The notes under the pieces are model-generated. The model was given only the letters and a program-made list of their open reading frames with translations, was not told the origin of the DNA and did no database searches. A DNA stretch of 64,000 bases, taken from positions 434,001 to 498,000 of the forward strand of contig CAVZFC010000019.1 of assembly GCA_963774445.1 (NCBI GenBank), given 5' to 3'. A program made the translations under genes and the position numbers. Every line of letters starts with the position of its first letter. The stretch's first letter is position 1. Source of the stretch: CAVUQH01 sp963774445. GTDB lineage: Bacteria; Myxococcota_A; Polyangia; Haliangiales; Haliangiaceae. Positions 38,519-50,453 of the stretch are shown one piece after another.

Positions 38519-39880
38519 GTGAAGCACCTGCTCGCCCTACTCGTTTCGTTGTCGCTGGCGTTGTCGGGCTGCATGCGCAGTCTGGCGCCGTCGCATCCAT
38601 GGGGCCACGCGGGCCTGCCCAACCGCAACGCCGGCTACGCCTGGCTGGCCAAGCTGCCGCCGAAGAAAGCAGCGCAGGAGATCTCCGCGCTGCTCCAGAA
38701 ACTGGCCGGACGCGGCGGCTTCGCGCTGACCCCGGCCCAGTTCGACCGACTGTTTCGGCGCAGCCGCGGCGACTACAGCGACCTCCAGGACGTCCGCGGC
38801 GTCGACCGGCTCGCGTTTCCCCAGTCGCATCACCCGGCCGCGGCGTTCTCGTATGTGGTGATGGGGCTCGCGGCCGAGCTGAAGGGCGACCTGGGTGCTG
38901 CCGCGCGCGGCTACTGGGCGGCGCTGGGCTTGACCTCGGTCACCTTCGGCAGCCGCCTGCAGCGCGAGCAGATCCGCGAAGCAGCCTACGCCGGCCTCAC
39001 CCGCCTGGCCATGCGGCGCAACCAACCGGAGTGGGGCGCGCTGTTGGCCGTGTGCGCCAACATGGCCCACACCTACACGACGTCGGATCAGGCGGCCAAA
39101 CAGCACGCGGAGTTCTACGACGTGCTCGAGGCCAACGTGCGCGCGCAGCGGCGGGCCGAGGCACAGGAGGCGGCCGCACACCGGGCCATGATCACGCAGG
39201 GAATCGTGGCCGGCCTCGGCGCCGCGACGACGATTGCCCAGGGCGCCACGGGCAACATCAGCCAGAGCGCCATGACCGAGCAGCTGCAGGGGCACCTCCA
39301 GCAGGCCGGTGAGATTGCCAAGCAGAGCCGCGAGCTCGACGACGCGATGAAGCAGACGATGTCGTCCATCTCGTCGAGCGTCGGCGAGCTGCGCGAGGTC
39401 GCGGTCGAGGACGTCCCCGACATCGAGGCCGGGCGCGAGTTCATCGCCCGCCAGGTCGCGTGGTACCTGGCCACCGCCGACGATCCCGGTCCGTACCTCG
39501 ACGCCGTCGCCGCCTACGCCCAGCACCGGCCGCCGATTCGCCACGAGGTCAACGCGATGCGCGCGGCGATGACCGCGGCGCTTGCGCGGGGCGAGCCGCC
39601 GATCCAGGGCTCGGTCGAAGCGCTGAAGCACCTGGTGTCGGCGCTGCTGGAGGCTGAGCGACACGTGGCCAGCTTCGAGCGATTCGGTCAGCTGCCCGGC
39701 CCTCGCTACCTGGCGGCGGTGTGCAACCCCGAGAGTGGACACGCGGTGGCCTGCTACCTGGCCGCGACCGACACCTGCCGCGCGGGCATCGACGAGGGCT
39801 GCGTCACGCTCACGCTGCTGGCCATGGTCGAGGCGCGCCAGCACCCGAACCGTTCCGAGAACGAGGAGAAAGCACGATGA
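38519..39880 (+). CDS. predicted lipoprotein, helical
   Basis: 453 residues with a lipoprotein signal (LLALLVSLSLALSGC). The body is mostly alpha-helical, with a glycine-rich stretch near residue 230 (GIVAGLGAATTIAQGATGNI) and a Cys-containing C-terminal part (CYLAATDTCRAGIDEGC) reminiscent of Sel1/TPR ends. GTG start one base after the previous stop codon. Its own stop overlaps the next gene (ATGA). Function unknown. Confidence 0.78.
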   Translation: MKHLLALLVSLSLALSGCMRSLAPSHPWGHAGLPNRNAGYAWLAKLPPKKAAQEISALLQKLAGRGGFALTPAQFDRLFRRSRGDYSDLQDVRGVDRLAFPQSHHPAAAFSYVVMGLAAELKGDLGAAARGYWAALGLTSVTFGSRLQREQIREAAYAGLTRLAMRRNQPEWGALLAVCANMAHTYTTSDQAAKQHAEFYDVLEANVRAQRRAEAQEAAAHRAMITQGIVAGLGAATTIAQGATGNISQSAMTEQLQGHLQQAGEIAKQSRELDDAMKQTMSSISSSVGELREVAVEDVPDIEAGREFIARQVAWYLATADDPGPYLDAVAAYAQHRPPIRHEVNAMRAAMTAALARGEPPIQGSVEALKHLVSALLEAERHVASFERFGQLPGPRYLAAVCNPESGHAVACYLAATDTCRAGIDEGCVTLTLLAMVEARQHPNRSENEEKAR

Positions 39881-40719
39881 CTCGCACCCTGGCGTTGTTG
39901 GCCGCCACCGCGGCGCTGCTGCCCGGCGAACCCGTCGTTCACGCCCAGGCAGCCCCCCGCAACAACGGCGTGGACATCACCGACTGCAGCTACTGGCAGC
40001 GCAAGAAAGCTGAAGTGGCGGCGGCCGCCCGGCAAAACCGTGCCAACGCGGCCAAGACCAAGGCGTCGTCGAGCTTCTCGAGCACCTACATCAAGGCCGC
40101 GCAGCTCGAGGAGGCGGCGCTGCCCAAGTACGAGGCCAAGTACCGCGAGTGCGTGGCCAAGTACGGCCAGGGCGGCGCCCGCGGCGGCGCCGACGGCAGC
40201 GCCAACAACGCCGCACAGCTGCAGAAGATGCTCAACCAACTCGGGCAACAGGCCGGGCAACAGACTGCCGCCGCCATCAACGCCATCCTAAACGCGACCA
40301 ATGGCCTGCAGAACCTGGGCTACACCGGCTCCGGTAACAATCCGGCCCACGGTCTGGGCGGCTTCGACTCCAGCGAGGATCAGTACGGCGATCCCAGCGA
40401 CACGTGGAGCGACAACGGCGACGGGGACGGTGTGTGGACCAATCCGCCGTGGAAAGAAGACACGGCCCGCCAGTTCGACGTCGGCTGGATTTGCTGGAAG
40501 TCGTCGATGCGGGAGCGCAGCGCCTGCTTCAGCCGCTGCGACACCGAATGCAGGCTCTACCCGCACCTGTGCGACAGCTACGGCGGCGTCAACGCCTGCT
40601 ACGGGCGATGTAACCGGAACCAGCCCCGGTTCGAGGCGTGCTGTCGCGACGACGCGCGCGTCTACTCGGACTCCGCGGGAAACAAGTGGCTCGGCTACAG
40701 CTGCTACTGGGGCGCATGA
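39877..40719 (+). CDS. secreted Cys-rich protein
   Basis: 280 residues with a classical signal peptide (LALLAATAALLPGEPVVHAQ). The middle part is Ala/Gln/Asn-rich (NNAAQLQKMLNQLGQQAGQQ). The last 85 residues hold eleven cysteines (VGWICWKSSMRERSACFSRC, YGGVNACYGRCNRNQP, ACCRDDARVY), likely disulfide-bonded outside the cytoplasm. Not a family I recognise. Last gene of the lipoprotein run; a hairpin follows. Confidence 0.75.
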   Translation: MTRTLALLAATAALLPGEPVVHAQAAPRNNGVDITDCSYWQRKKAEVAAAARQNRANAAKTKASSSFSSTYIKAAQLEEAALPKYEAKYRECVAKYGQGGARGGADGSANNAAQLQKMLNQLGQQAGQQTAAAINAILNATNGLQNLGYTGSGNNPAHGLGGFDSSEDQYGDPSDTWSDNGDGDGVWTNPPWKEDTARQFDVGWICWKSSMRERSACFSRCDTECRLYPHLCDSYGGVNACYGRCNRNQPRFEACCRDDARVYSDSAGNKWLGYSCYWGA

Positions 40720-40720
40720 A

Positions 40721-40754
40721 AGAAAAAGGGCCGGACGCGCGCGGCGTCCGGCCC
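40721..40754 (-). terminator. intrinsic terminator of the TonB-receptor/lipoprotein unit
   Basis: A perfect 11-bp stem GGGCCGGACGC/GCGTCCGGCCC with a five-base loop. On the minus strand it is followed by TTTTTCT, as expected for a rho-independent terminator after the lipoprotein gene that ends at 40785. On the plus strand the stem follows the secreted-protein gene but lacks a T tract. Confidence 0.75.
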
Positions 40755-40784
40755 CTGGATGAGAGCCCCTCGTGGGCAGCCAGG

Positions 40785-42165
40785 CTAGTTGGCCGGGAAG
40801 GAGGTCCAGCCGGCGGTCCAGTCGGTGGCGCCGATGGCGCCGACGAAGGTGGCGCTGCTGTCGAAGCCGCTCGGCGGGGTCTCGCCGCCCGACAGGACCG
40901 GCGAGCCCGCCTTGGGCGCGAAGTTGGGCGCGGTCAGGTTGAGCGCGTCCTCGAGCTGCGGATCGGCGAAGTTGTTCATCTCGCCCGAAGCGGAGAAGTA
41001 GGCCGCCTCGTCCATACAGTTGGCGTCGTTCGAGTCGCAGTCGTTCTGCGCGCCGCTCGTCGAGTCCTTGTCGAAGTCGGTCGGCCAGCCCATGTTGGCG
41101 TCGTTGGCGTTGTCGTAGAAGTAGCTCGACGTGACGTTCAGCGCCGGGGTGCTGGCGGTCGCCTGCTGCACGGTCGCGAAGTCGGCGACGTCGATGGCGG
41201 CGTCGGCGAAGTAGGCGACGATGACGTTGTGGATCGAATCCGGCGGTGCCGCGGCGGAGCAGCATGCCCCACTGCTGCTTGTACGCAGCGCCCGGCTCGG
41301 CGTTGGAGCCGATGAGGGTGGCGTTCCAGATGGTCGGCGCCGAGCGCGGCATCGCGTCGTGGGCGTCACCGTTGTTGTCGGCCTCGAAGCCGTTGTTGCC
41401 GGCGGTGGCGGCCTGCTGGACGATCAGGTACTGCACGTCGCCGTGGAAGCCGTAGTCCCAGTCGAGGCCGTCGTCGTCTGGCTGCGAGATGACGAAGTGG
41501 TCGATCTTTGACGCGCCACCCCAGAACTCGATGCCGTCGTCGTTGCCCTTGTGGATCTGGACGTAGCTCATCTTGGTGCCGGAGCCGCAACCGCCGACAC
41601 TGATGCCGTTGAGCTCGTTGTCCGGGCTGAGCTCGAAACCGGCGAACTCGATGCGCACGTACTTCAGGGTGCCGCAGCTGCCGGTCTCGTCGGTGCCACC
41701 GTAATCGGTGCCCGGGGTGCCCGCCGGGAAGCCCTCGATGTTGTCACTGCCGCCGGCCACGTTGATCGGCGCCTTGCCCAGAAGCACCAGGCCGCCCCAG
41801 TCGCCCGGCGCGCGGCTGCCCGCCGGCATGACGCTGGTGAAGACGATGGGCGCGTCCACGGTGCCCTGGGCGTCGATCTTGGCGGTGTTGGTGATGACCA
41901 GCGAGGTGCCCTGGTCGCCGTAGATGGTGACGCCCGGCTCGATGGTCAGGGTCGCGTTGCGGACGAAGATGTTGTCCTTGAGGTAGTAGTCCTTGCCGGT
42001 GGACCAGGTCGTGTCCTCGGAGATGTCCGCGGTCACGTCAACCTTGTTCGAGTTGTTGTCGCCCGCGTCGGGCGTACCGTTGTTGTTGCCGCCGCCGTCA
42101 TCGCCACAGGCGACCAGCGGGAGGGCCAGAATCGAGCTCAGCAGTAGGGTCAGGTGAAGTCGCAT
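40785..42165 (-). CDS. outer-membrane lipoprotein, parallel beta-helix type (one apparent frameshift)
   Basis: About 459 residues. Lipoprotein signal (LLLSSILALPLVACGDD), a Gly/Asn-rich linker, then repeated strand motifs typical of beta-helix surface proteins (ATLTIEPGVTIYGDQGTSLV; DWGGLVLLGKAPIN; LKYVRIEFAGFELSPDNELN; MSYVQIHKGNDDGIEFWGGA). The frame changes at GAATC (41236-41240). Deleting one A joins LLRRGTAG to SIHNVIVAYFADAAIDVADF. AAGGAG lies upstream of the ATG. Similar lipoproteins often sit next to TonB-dependent receptors, as here. Substrate unknown. Confidence 0.8.
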
Positions 42166-42191
42166 GTGATGGCTCCTTGCCTCGTTAGGTG

Positions 42192-45062
<2,871 letters not shown>

Positions 45063-45157
45063 AGGAAGGTTCCTTCGAGCGCAACTGTGGTGATCGTGCA
45101 TGGCGTGCACTTCCCCGTCTCGTGACGATTCCGTTACGCGGCGTGAGCCGCAGTCGC

Positions 45158-45634
<477 letters not shown>

Positions 45635-45635
45635 C

Positions 45636-46043
45636 TCAGCTCTCCCCTTCCTTGCGGTCGCCGACCTGCAGGCCGACGCCGGGGAAGCCGACCTCCTGGC
45701 AGGTCTTGAACACCTCGCGCACGTGGCCGTAGGCGGCCTGTTTGTCGGCCTTGATGCGCACGCGACGGTACGGATCGTTTCCGTGCAACACCTTCAGCTT
45801 CGCCTCGAGCTCGGCCGCTGGCACGTACGCTTTTTCGATGTAGGTCCGCCCGGACGTGGTCACCGACAGCGTGAGCGGCTCGACCTCCGGCTTGGACGGG
45901 TCGTAGTGCGACGCGGCAGGCACGTCAACCGTCGCGCCCGCCGCCATCTGCGGCACGATCACCATGAAGATGATCAGGAGCACGAGCACCACGTCGACCA
46001 GCGGCGTGACGTTCATCTCCGGTTTGGGCGGTGGCGATCGCAT
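45636..46043 (-). CDS. exbD: ExbD/TolR-family energy-transduction protein
   Basis: 135 residues, shorter than its neighbour, with the same membrane helix (MNVTPLVDVVLVLLIIFMVI) and periplasmic domain (YIEKAYVPAAELEAKLKVL). Both copies keep the functional Asp. 30 bases after exbB. Confidence 0.9.
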   Translation of the reverse strand: MRSPPPKPEMNVTPLVDVVLVLLIIFMVIVPQMAAGATVDVPAASHYDPSKPEVEPLTLSVTTSGRTYIEKAYVPAAELEAKLKVLHGNDPYRRVRIKADKQAAYGHVREVFKTCQEVGFPGVGLQVGDRKEGES

Positions 46044-46073
46044 CGGTCCTCTCCGTGGGCGGCTCGCTGCGAG

Positions 46074-46784
46074 CTACGCGGCGCGGGCGGCGGGCTCGGC
46101 CTGGTCCCGAGCCTGATTCTCCGAGTGGGTCGACTCGATGTGGTCGACCAGCTCGCCGCGAGACTGGTCGAGCGACAGGAGCAGCTTGTCCGACTTGGTG
46201 CTGAGGAAGTTGAAGATGAGCACCGACGGGATGGCGACCATCAGCCCCAGGGCCGTGACGACCAGCGCCTCGGAGATGCCGGCCGAGACCGCGCCCAGAC
46301 CGCCCGAGCCTTCGGCCGCGATCCCCTGGAAGGCGCCGATGATGCCGATGACGGTCCCCAGCAGGCCGACGAACGGCGCCGTCGACCCGACCGAGGCCAG
46401 CACGCTGAGGCCGCGCTTGAGCTGCGCCGCCTGGGCGTCGCCCTTGCGCTCGAGCTCGCGCTTGACCAGCTCGGTGGCGGGCACGTCGCTGTGCGGGTTG
46501 GCCAGCGCCTTGCGGTAGGTCGCCACGCCGTCGGCCAACATCGACGCCAGATAGCTCGGCGGCGCCTCGTCGGCGGCCCGGGCCAGCCCGGCGTAGTCGC
46601 CCTTCTGCAGCAGGCGCGCGGCGACCGGGCCGAACGCCTGCGAGCGCCGCTTCGACCGCCAGTAGGTCCACCACCGCTCGACGAAGATCGTCAGCGAGGC
46701 GACGGCCATGATGCCGAGCACCCCCGCCACGAGCATGGCGAAGATGTTCATGTGGGAGATGATTTCGCTCAGATTGAAGGTCAT
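46074..46784 (-). CDS. exbB: ExbB/TolQ-family proton-channel protein
   Basis: 236 residues, MotA/TolQ/ExbB family. Three transmembrane helices: IFAMLVAGVLGIMAVASLTI near the N-terminus, VGSTAPFVGLLGTVIGIIGA in the middle, and ISEALVVTALGLMVAIPSVL. The conserved Thr and Glu positions of the channel are present. GAGGAGAGAGG precedes the ATG. Second gene of the operon, after tonB. Confidence 0.92.
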   Translation of the reverse strand: MTFNLSEIISHMNIFAMLVAGVLGIMAVASLTIFVERWWTYWRSKRRSQAFGPVAARLLQKGDYAGLARAADEAPPSYLASMLADGVATYRKALANPHSDVPATELVKRELERKGDAQAAQLKRGLSVLASVGSTAPFVGLLGTVIGIIGAFQGIAAEGSGGLGAVSAGISEALVVTALGLMVAIPSVLIFNFLSTKSDKLLLSLDQSRGELVDHIESTHSENQARDQAEPAARAA

Positions 46785-46807
46785 TGCCTCTCTCCTCGTG
46801 ACTGCTG

Positions 46808-47569
46808 CTACGACGCCTTCAGGCGGAAGGGGATACGGACGCGGTGATAGACCGGCTCGGTCCGCCCATCGACGGTGGCCGGTTGGTAGCGCCAGGTCTC
46901 GGCCACGGCGATCGCCGCGCTGACGAACGGCTCGTCGCCGGAGACGACCTGGATCTTCGAGACCCGACCGTCGGTGGTGACGACGAAACGGAGAACGACC
47001 ACCCCCTCGCGGCCCTTCTTGCGCGCCGCTTCGGGGTAGACCGGGCTGGCGTTGCCGGCGCGGGCGACCGGGCGGGTGCTGGGGTCGGCCAGGTAGACCG
47101 GGTGGTCCGGATTGGTGTCGCCGCCCTGCGCGACCGCCGGTGGCGGCGGCGGCGGCGGCGGCGGCGCGACGTCCATGCCGCCGGGGCCGTCGCCCTCGAC
47201 CGGAGCGCCCAGGGATTCGAGCGCGTCGCGCGAGACCGACGAGCGGAAGTCGTTCTCGTTGCCCTCGGCCAGCGCCTCGTCGCTGAGGATCGTCGGCGCC
47301 GCCGGCGGCTTGTTCGAATGCCGCTTGGCCATCGGTTTGGGCGCCGGTGGCGGTGGCTTGGCGAGCTCTTCTTTGGGCGGCTCGGGGGCCGGCGTCTTGA
47401 AGGTCACCTCGACCGGCTCGTCCTTCTTGACCACCTGGGCGCCCAGGCTGCCGCCCACGGCGACCAGCACCGCGGCAATGATGCCGTACACCACCAGCGA
47501 AACGCCGGTAGATACCGCGGCCCGCTTGCCGCCGCCGTCGTCTCCGCCCGCTTCGACGCCTTCGAACAT
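46808..47569 (-). CDS. tonB: TonB-type energy transducer
   Basis: 253 residues. One N-terminal membrane helix (STGVSLVVYGIIAAVLVAVG), a Pro-rich periplasmic spacer with a run of nine prolines, and a C-terminal TonB domain (ASPVYPEAARKKGREGVVVL, VVTTDGRVSKIQVVSGDEPF, AETWRYQPATVDGR). First gene of the operon. The Pho-box array lies 30-70 bases upstream. Confidence 0.9.
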   Translation of the reverse strand: MFEGVEAGGDDGGGKRAAVSTGVSLVVYGIIAAVLVAVGGSLGAQVVKKDEPVEVTFKTPAPEPPKEELAKPPPPAPKPMAKRHSNKPPAAPTILSDEALAEGNENDFRSSVSRDALESLGAPVEGDGPGGMDVAPPPPPPPPPAVAQGGDTNPDHPVYLADPSTRPVARAGNASPVYPEAARKKGREGVVVLRFVVTTDGRVSKIQVVSGDEPFVSAAIAVAETWRYQPATVDGRTEPVYHRVRIPFRLKAS

Positions 47570-47598
47570 CTTCCTGGCGGGAAAGATGGCGATTCTGC

Positions 47599-47638
47599 GT
47601 GACGGACTTTATCGCCAACTGTTACGTCTGCGTGACAG
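47599..47638 (-). promoter_or_regulatory. four phased Pho-box-like units upstream of tonB
   Basis: On the minus strand the seven-base units CTGTCAC, ACGTAAC, GGCGATA and CCGTCAC follow each other with four-base spacers (11-base phase). The first and last match the units found before pstS, phoU and phoB. The array lies between tonB and a divergent USP gene. Confidence 0.55.
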
Positions 47639-47675
47639 TCTCGACGGACGCCCCAAACAGAGGGATACTGCACAC

Positions 47676-48572
47676 ATGCACGAGTTCCGGCGAATCCTGG
47701 TCGGCATCGATGTGGATCGTGAGGGGGCCTCGGCGGTCACGCCGGGCAGCGAGCGGGCCGCGCTGCAGGCGCGGAACCTGGCCAAAGCGACGGGTGGTTC
47801 CGTAACCCTCTTTCACTCGACCTGGGAGGAAGACACCCCCGATCCCGGGATTGCCACACCGCCCGGAGACGTCGAGCGGGCGGTCGTCGGCCTGGCCGAG
47901 CAGATCCGCGAGGCCGGGGTCGACACATCGATTGTATACGGCACCGATCGTCCCTGGTCGGAGCTCGTGGAACGCGCCCGCGCCGGCGATGTCAACCTGG
48001 TGATCGTCGGCAAGCGGCAGGAGTACGCCCGCGGCGAGCGGCTGGTCGGCACCAACGCCCGCCGCCTCATCCGCCAGAGCCCGTGCCCGGTCTGGGTGAT
48101 TCACCCGGCGCGCGATCCGGTAACGCGACTGGTCCTGGCTGCGACCGACCTGGGCCCGGCCGGCGACGTCGCCGTCGAGGCGGCCGCCCACGTGGCCGAT
48201 CTGGTCGGCGCCGAGCTCCATGTCGTCCACGCCTACAAGGTGCCGCTGGAGCTGCAGCTCGACCGGGAGTCCATCGGCGACGAGGAGTACCACGCCCAGC
48301 TCGCGGCAATCGACCAGGCCGCGCGCAAGCACATCGCCAAATCCCTGGGGCGGGAGGTGCCGGCTTCGCATGTCGGCGCCAGCAGCCCGGAGCGGGCCAT
48401 CCGTGAGTGCGTCTGGCGCCATCAGCCGGATCTGGTCGTCCTGGGCACGGTGTCGCGGAGCGGCATTGCCGGCCTGGTCATGGGCAATACCGCCGAGCGG
48501 ATCGTCAACGAGATCGACACCTCTCTGCTCACCGTCAAGCCCCCGGGCTTCGCTCCGTCGGACGGCGACTGA
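47676..48572 (+). CDS. tandem universal stress protein (two UspA domains)
   Basis: 298 residues. Domain 1 (FRRILVGIDVDREGASAV ... VGKRQEYARGERLVGTNARR) and domain 2 (TRLVLAATDLGPAGDVAVEA ... LGTVSRSGIAGLVMGNTAER). Only the second keeps a near-complete nucleotide signature. AGAGGG lies about ten bases before the ATG. Divergent from tonB and apart from the main USP cluster; no sigma54 promoter was found here. Confidence 0.9.
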   Translation: MHEFRRILVGIDVDREGASAVTPGSERAALQARNLAKATGGSVTLFHSTWEEDTPDPGIATPPGDVERAVVGLAEQIREAGVDTSIVYGTDRPWSELVERARAGDVNLVIVGKRQEYARGERLVGTNARRLIRQSPCPVWVIHPARDPVTRLVLAATDLGPAGDVAVEAAAHVADLVGAELHVVHAYKVPLELQLDRESIGDEEYHAQLAAIDQAARKHIAKSLGREVPASHVGASSPERAIRECVWRHQPDLVVLGTVSRSGIAGLVMGNTAERIVNEIDTSLLTVKPPGFAPSDGD

Positions 48573-48585
48573 TACTCTGGCGCCG

Positions 48586-50295
48586 ATGGACCGGCAGCCG
48601 CCGAGCGCGACCAGCGACGAGATCGACCTCTACATCCGCACCTACTACTCGCTCCTGCGGTCGTCGGGCGACGTCGAAGTGCGCGCGTTCGAAGAGGCCC
48701 ACGCTTACTCCGACTCCAGCCTGCATTCGGGCGCCCGCGATCTGATCCCCGACGTCGCCGCGTTCGCCTACAGCGCGGCGCGCCTGCCCGCGTGCATGCC
48801 TCAGGTCCGGCGCATCGTGATGGGGCAGTCGAACGAGCAGTTCGACACCGCCGGCTTCCCGGTCGCCGACTGGCAGGTGGTCACCACGCGCGGCCGCCGC
48901 CGGCCTCTGCGCTGGGACGGTGCACACACGCTGGCGGCGTTCGTCACCAGCACCACCGACATCGACGACCTGGTGCCGATCGTCACCGCCTATCAGATCG
49001 AGTGGAACAAGATGCACCGGGTGATCGAACGGGCCCACATCGGTGCGTCACCCGACGACGCCGCACTGGCCGCGGCGATGCGCCTCGACGCCGCCGACGT
49101 CAACACCCTGCGCCGCGCCTTCGAGGGTCGCTTCGACGGCGACATCGCCGAGATGCAGGCGCGGCCGTGCGACCTGACCATGCGCCTCTTGGCCGGCTCG
49201 TTCCTCGAATACCAGCGGGCCGCGCGCCGGTGGTGGCACGGCATCGGGCCGGTCTACGCCGGCCCGACGGCGCCCCGGCAACCGCGGCCGGTCTACTTCG
49301 TCTCGTCCAACACCCACTCGCTCAACAACCTCCTTGGCGGCTACGCCAACGCCAAGCGCGACGAGATCACCGCGTTCGCCCGCGACACCAACCCCGAGGG
49401 GTTGGCGCCGGTGTTCGACGCGGCGATCGCCCGCGGTGACGACGGCCTGGTGGCCAACCTGTCGTACTACCTCTTGCGCAAGTTCCTGCGCGCCGACCCG
49501 GCTCGCGAGGCGGCGCGCATCGCCGAGGTCCAGCAGTTCGACGCCGAGAGCGGCATATCCACGATCGAGACGCCGGGGCACATCGACGTGAGCGCGCAGC
49601 TGATCGAGCTGTCCCGGCTCGAGCCGTCGCGCTTCGATCCGCGCCTGGGCGGACGCGACTACAGCCGCCTGCGCGACTCGAACGCGGTCATCGTCAACAT
49701 CGACTACCCGCTGGGCATGGCCGCCTACCACCACCTGTCGTCGGTGGCGCAAGGGGTGGGCGAGATCCGCGGCGTCTACGTCATGGGCAAGGCGGCCACG
49801 CTCAACGGCAAGGTCGGCGACGTGATGATCTCGACGGTCGCGTACGACGAGCACTCGCAGAACTCGTACCTGTTCCACAACTGCTTCACCGCCGCCGACC
49901 TGACCGACCTGATGACCGACGCCTCGGTGCTGGACAACCAGAAGGCACTGACCGTACGCGGATCGTTCCTGCAGAACCGCGAGTACATGGGCGTCTTCTA
50001 CCGCGAGGGCTACACGGTCCTGGAGATGGAGTCCGGTCCGTATCTGTCGGCGGTCTACGAGATGGTCTATCCCAAGCGCCATCCCAAGGACGAGATCGTC
50101 CACCTGTCCAACATCGTCCCGTTCGAGCTGGGCATCCTTCACTACGCGTCGGATACCCCGTACTCGCGACGGCAGAGCCTGCTGTCCAAGAGCCTGTCGT
50201 ACTTCGGCGTCAACGCCACGTACGGCTGCGCCATCGCCATCGCCCGCCGGATCCTGGACGCCGAGCTGTCGCGCACAGCCAGCGGCGCGGGTTAG
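48586..50295 (+). CDS. DUF6909-like protein with nucleoside-phosphorylase-like C-terminus
   Basis: 569 residues, no signal peptide. I recognise it only as the DUF6909 type found in myxobacteria (moderate certainty). The last 200 residues have traits of the nucleoside phosphorylase/nucleosidase fold (VYVMGKAATLNGKVGDVMIS; GYTVLEMESGPYLSAVYEMV, like the MES motif that contacts ribose). Starts 13 bases after the USP gene and may be cotranscribed. It precedes the carotenoid operon but the CarH-like operators begin right at its stop codon. Confidence 0.6.
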   Translation: MDRQPPSATSDEIDLYIRTYYSLLRSSGDVEVRAFEEAHAYSDSSLHSGARDLIPDVAAFAYSAARLPACMPQVRRIVMGQSNEQFDTAGFPVADWQVVTTRGRRRPLRWDGAHTLAAFVTSTTDIDDLVPIVTAYQIEWNKMHRVIERAHIGASPDDAALAAAMRLDAADVNTLRRAFEGRFDGDIAEMQARPCDLTMRLLAGSFLEYQRAARRWWHGIGPVYAGPTAPRQPRPVYFVSSNTHSLNNLLGGYANAKRDEITAFARDTNPEGLAPVFDAAIARGDDGLVANLSYYLLRKFLRADPAREAARIAEVQQFDAESGISTIETPGHIDVSAQLIELSRLEPSRFDPRLGGRDYSRLRDSNAVIVNIDYPLGMAAYHHLSSVAQGVGEIRGVYVMGKAATLNGKVGDVMISTVAYDEHSQNSYLFHNCFTAADLTDLMTDASVLDNQKALTVRGSFLQNREYMGVFYREGYTVLEMESGPYLSAVYEMVYPKRHPKDEIVHLSNIVPFELGILHYASDTPYSRRQSLLSKSLSYFGVNATYGCAIAIARRILDAELSRTASGAG

Positions 50296-50304
50296 ACGGC
50301 CGGC

Positions 50305-50321
50305 ATAGACAAAACATAGAC
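50305..50321 (-). promoter_or_regulatory. CarH-like operator, upstream copy
   Basis: ATAGACAAAACATAGAC holds two TAGAC units in 11-base phase (50306 and 50317). It lies about 130 bases before crtY, just after the preceding stop codon. The same unit recurs at 50402-50453. Confidence 0.45.
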
Positions 50322-50401
50322 GGCGTCGGCCGCTGCGCCTGTGCATAACTGGCTGATCTCAATGCTTTTGATCGGTTAGGCGATCTTTCTGCTTGCGCGT
50401 C

Positions 50402-50453
50402 GTCTAGGTTATGTCCATGCTGTTTCTAGACAAAACCTGGACAATCAATGTAC
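50402..50453 (+). promoter_or_regulatory. CarH-like operator array overlapping the crtY start
   Basis: Two overlapping arrays in opposite orientation. Forward: GTCTA (50402), GTCCA (50413) and a weaker TTCTA (50424). Reverse: TAGAC (50427), TGGAC (50438) and a weaker TGTAC (50449). All are spaced 11 bases. CarH binds 11-bp direct repeats in other bacteria, and a CarH-like gene is in this operon. The array runs over the crtY ATG (50448); no Shine-Dalgarno is visible. Confidence 0.6.

Noticed and set aside
40288..40784. Extension of the beta-helix lipoprotein frame to 40288 on the minus strand
   Set aside because: After the frame change at 41237 that frame is low-complexity; the true end is the stop at 40785, followed by a terminator.
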